Notes under the pieces: generated by a model
The model's database searches: none
What the model was told of the DNA's origin: nothing
Seen by the model: only the letters and a program-made list of their open reading frames with translations
Translations under genes and position numbers: made by a program
Origin: Comamonadaceae bacterium
GTDB taxonomy: Bacteria; Pseudomonadota; Gammaproteobacteria; Burkholderiales; Burkholderiaceae_C
Length of the DNA: 64,000 nt
Assembly (NCBI GenBank): GCA_027488985.1
Contig: JAIYAR010000010.1
Location: 372,001-436,000 of the forward strand
Direction: 5' to 3'
Shown here: positions 63,198 to 64,000 of the stretch, piece by piece
Position numbering within the stretch: position 1 is the first letter of the stretch
Layout of the letters: the number at the start of each line of letters is the position of its first letter

Positions 63198-63830
63198 TTA
63201 CGACTTGCGCCCGAAGAGTCCGCCAAAAAAGTTTTTGATCATGAGCCAGACAAAGCCCAGTGCGTTGAACTCTTTGGCGACCACGGGGGCAACGGGTGGG
63301 GGTGGGACTGCAGCAGACTCCGGGTTGTTGCCGGACGCGCTTGCATCTGCTCCCGCCACCGGCGCCATGCCCGCTTGAACCACTTGAGCCTTTTGCGAGA
63401 ACACATCGGCAAACTGGGCAAGGATCATGTCAGACACCGACGTCATCATGCGACCGCCGAACTGTGCAAATTTTCCATTGACGATCACCTCGGCATGACC
63501 TTGCAGAATGCAGTTTCCGCCGTCGGACGGGGCCAGCGTCGCCGTAAGCTCCATGGATGCCGATGAGCCACCTTTATCCGCACCTTTGCCCATCATCTTC
63601 AAAGTGCGGGTTTCGATATCCAGCGTCAAAACTTCGATCGTGCCGGCAAACGCAGCGACTGCAGGCCCGACCTTGACCTTGACGGCGCCCTTGTAGTGGG
63701 TTGCGTCAATTTCTTCAGTGATCTGGGCACCGGGCATGCATGTAGCCAGCTCATTCATGTTGGCGAGCACTTGCCAGGCAGCTTCCACGCTGGCCGCTAC
63801 CGGGTATTGTTTGTCTAAGACGACTTCCAT
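63198..63830 (-). CDS. coxG: CoxG-type SRPBCC protein
   Basis: 210 residues. SRPBCC fold typical of CO dehydrogenase subunit G: FPVAASVEAAWQVLANMNELATCMPGAQITE-like N-terminus, YKGAVKVKVGPAVAAFAGTIEV, GHAEVIVNGKFAQFGGRMMTSVSDMILAQFADVF. A Pro/Ala linker leads to a hydrophobic C-terminus (GFVWLMIKNFFGGLFGRKS) that could tether it to the membrane, as CoxG recruits the enzyme to the respiratory chain. It follows the large-subunit gene by 76 bases. Confidence 0.92.
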   Translation of the reverse strand: MEVVLDKQYPVAASVEAAWQVLANMNELATCMPGAQITEEIDATHYKGAVKVKVGPAVAAFAGTIEVLTLDIETRTLKMMGKGADKGGSSASMELTATLAPSDGGNCILQGHAEVIVNGKFAQFGGRMMTSVSDMILAQFADVFSQKAQVVQAGMAPVAGADASASGNNPESAAVPPPPVAPVVAKEFNALGFVWLMIKNFFGGLFGRKS

Positions 63831-63906
63831 ACGTACTTTCTATCTCGAATTGACAAAACAAGAGGGCGGATGCGCCATGGCACACCCGCCCCACAGAATG
63901 CAGCTA

Positions 63907-64000
63907 TCAGCTGGCAATACCGGCTTGCTTAAGCTGCTGCCACACTCGGTAAGCGGTGTGCGGCATGTTGAAGTGCGTCACACCCAGATGCGCAAATGCA
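63907..64000 (-). CDS. C-terminus of a CO dehydrogenase/xanthine dehydrogenase-family large subunit
   Basis: Only 30 codons and the TGA stop are in the window, reading AFAHLGVTHFNMPHTAYR then VWQQLKQAGIAS. The LGV-H-MP-T-RVW pattern is the usual C-terminus of molybdenum-binding large subunits (CoxL family). The neighbouring coxG, coxD and coxE agree. Form I versus form II cannot be told, because the active-site loop lies outside the window. Confidence 0.75.
   Translation of the reverse strand, partial: AFAHLGVTHFNMPHTAYRVWQQLKQAGIAS

Noticed and set aside
1..64000. CRISPR arrays, tRNA or rRNA genes, insertion sequences, prophage genes
   Set aside because: No regularly spaced direct repeats, cloverleaf-like sequence, transposase, integrase or phage structural protein was recognised on either strand.

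Overview
The window is a dense chromosomal segment of a betaproteobacterium, most likely of the family Comamonadaceae (a Rhodoferax/Curvibacter-like organism; family level is fairly firm, genus is a guess). The evidence is the gene order ndk-rlmN-pilF-rodZ-ispG-hisS-yfgM-bamB, the odhA-odhB-lpdA operon, a RegBA-type redox regulator pair, protein-level resemblance throughout, and a dispersed intergenic repeat (core TAGCTGCTCGCGC) of a kind familiar from this family. I see no tRNA, rRNA, CRISPR array, prophage, transposase or integrase gene.

Layout. 1-12.7 kb: housekeeping genes, mostly on the minus strand: outer-membrane assembly (bamB, bamD), isoprenoid synthesis (ispG), tRNA charging (hisS), pilus and shape factors (pilF, rodZ), RNA modification (rlmN, rluB, rluD), nucleotide metabolism (ndk), chromosome segregation (scpB) and a DinG-type helicase. 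12.7-21.1 kb: a PP2C phosphatase, zapE with a small exported partner, then the 2-oxoglutarate dehydrogenase operon. 21.3-28.5 kb: prpE, a cysteine hydrolase, a TetR regulator, an NlpC/P60 hydrolase, alkB, an aldehyde dehydrogenase and a VOC protein. 28.6-34.1 kb: a SNF2-type helicase, then a MarR regulator and vanAB (vanillate O-demethylase) with a clear palindromic operator. 34.2-41.4 kb: a YceI-like lipoprotein, puuBC-like polyamine catabolism genes, a membrane-anchored metallophosphoesterase and an MFS transporter.

41.5-48.4 kb is one respiratory and regulatory operon: cyoABCD quinol oxidase, SURF1, and a RegB/RegA redox two-component pair. The kinase keeps the GGxxNPF quinone-site motif and a cysteine in the place of the redox cysteine. 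48.5-59.5 kb holds an aspartate kinase, a PAS-GGDEF-EAL protein, a DevBCA/MacAB-like ABC exporter, and a diguanylate cyclase paired with a periplasmic solute-binding protein. 59.6-64 kb is the accessory half of an aerobic CO dehydrogenase-type (xanthine dehydrogenase family) molybdo-hydroxylase cluster: the C-terminus of the large subunit, then coxG, coxD, coxE, a MocA-like nucleotidyltransferase and, translationally coupled at the end, a 2OG-Fe(II) oxygenase-like gene.

The items most worth a second look are: the repeat family, whose six copies all sit at or just after stop codons and in one case encode the end of the protein; the cyo-SURF1-regBA operon with an operator over its promoter; the dioxygenase coupled to the cox accessory genes; the solute-binding protein/diguanylate cyclase pair; and the metallophosphoesterase. 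No gap between genes exceeds about 230 bases; the largest ones are described as regulatory sites or repeats.
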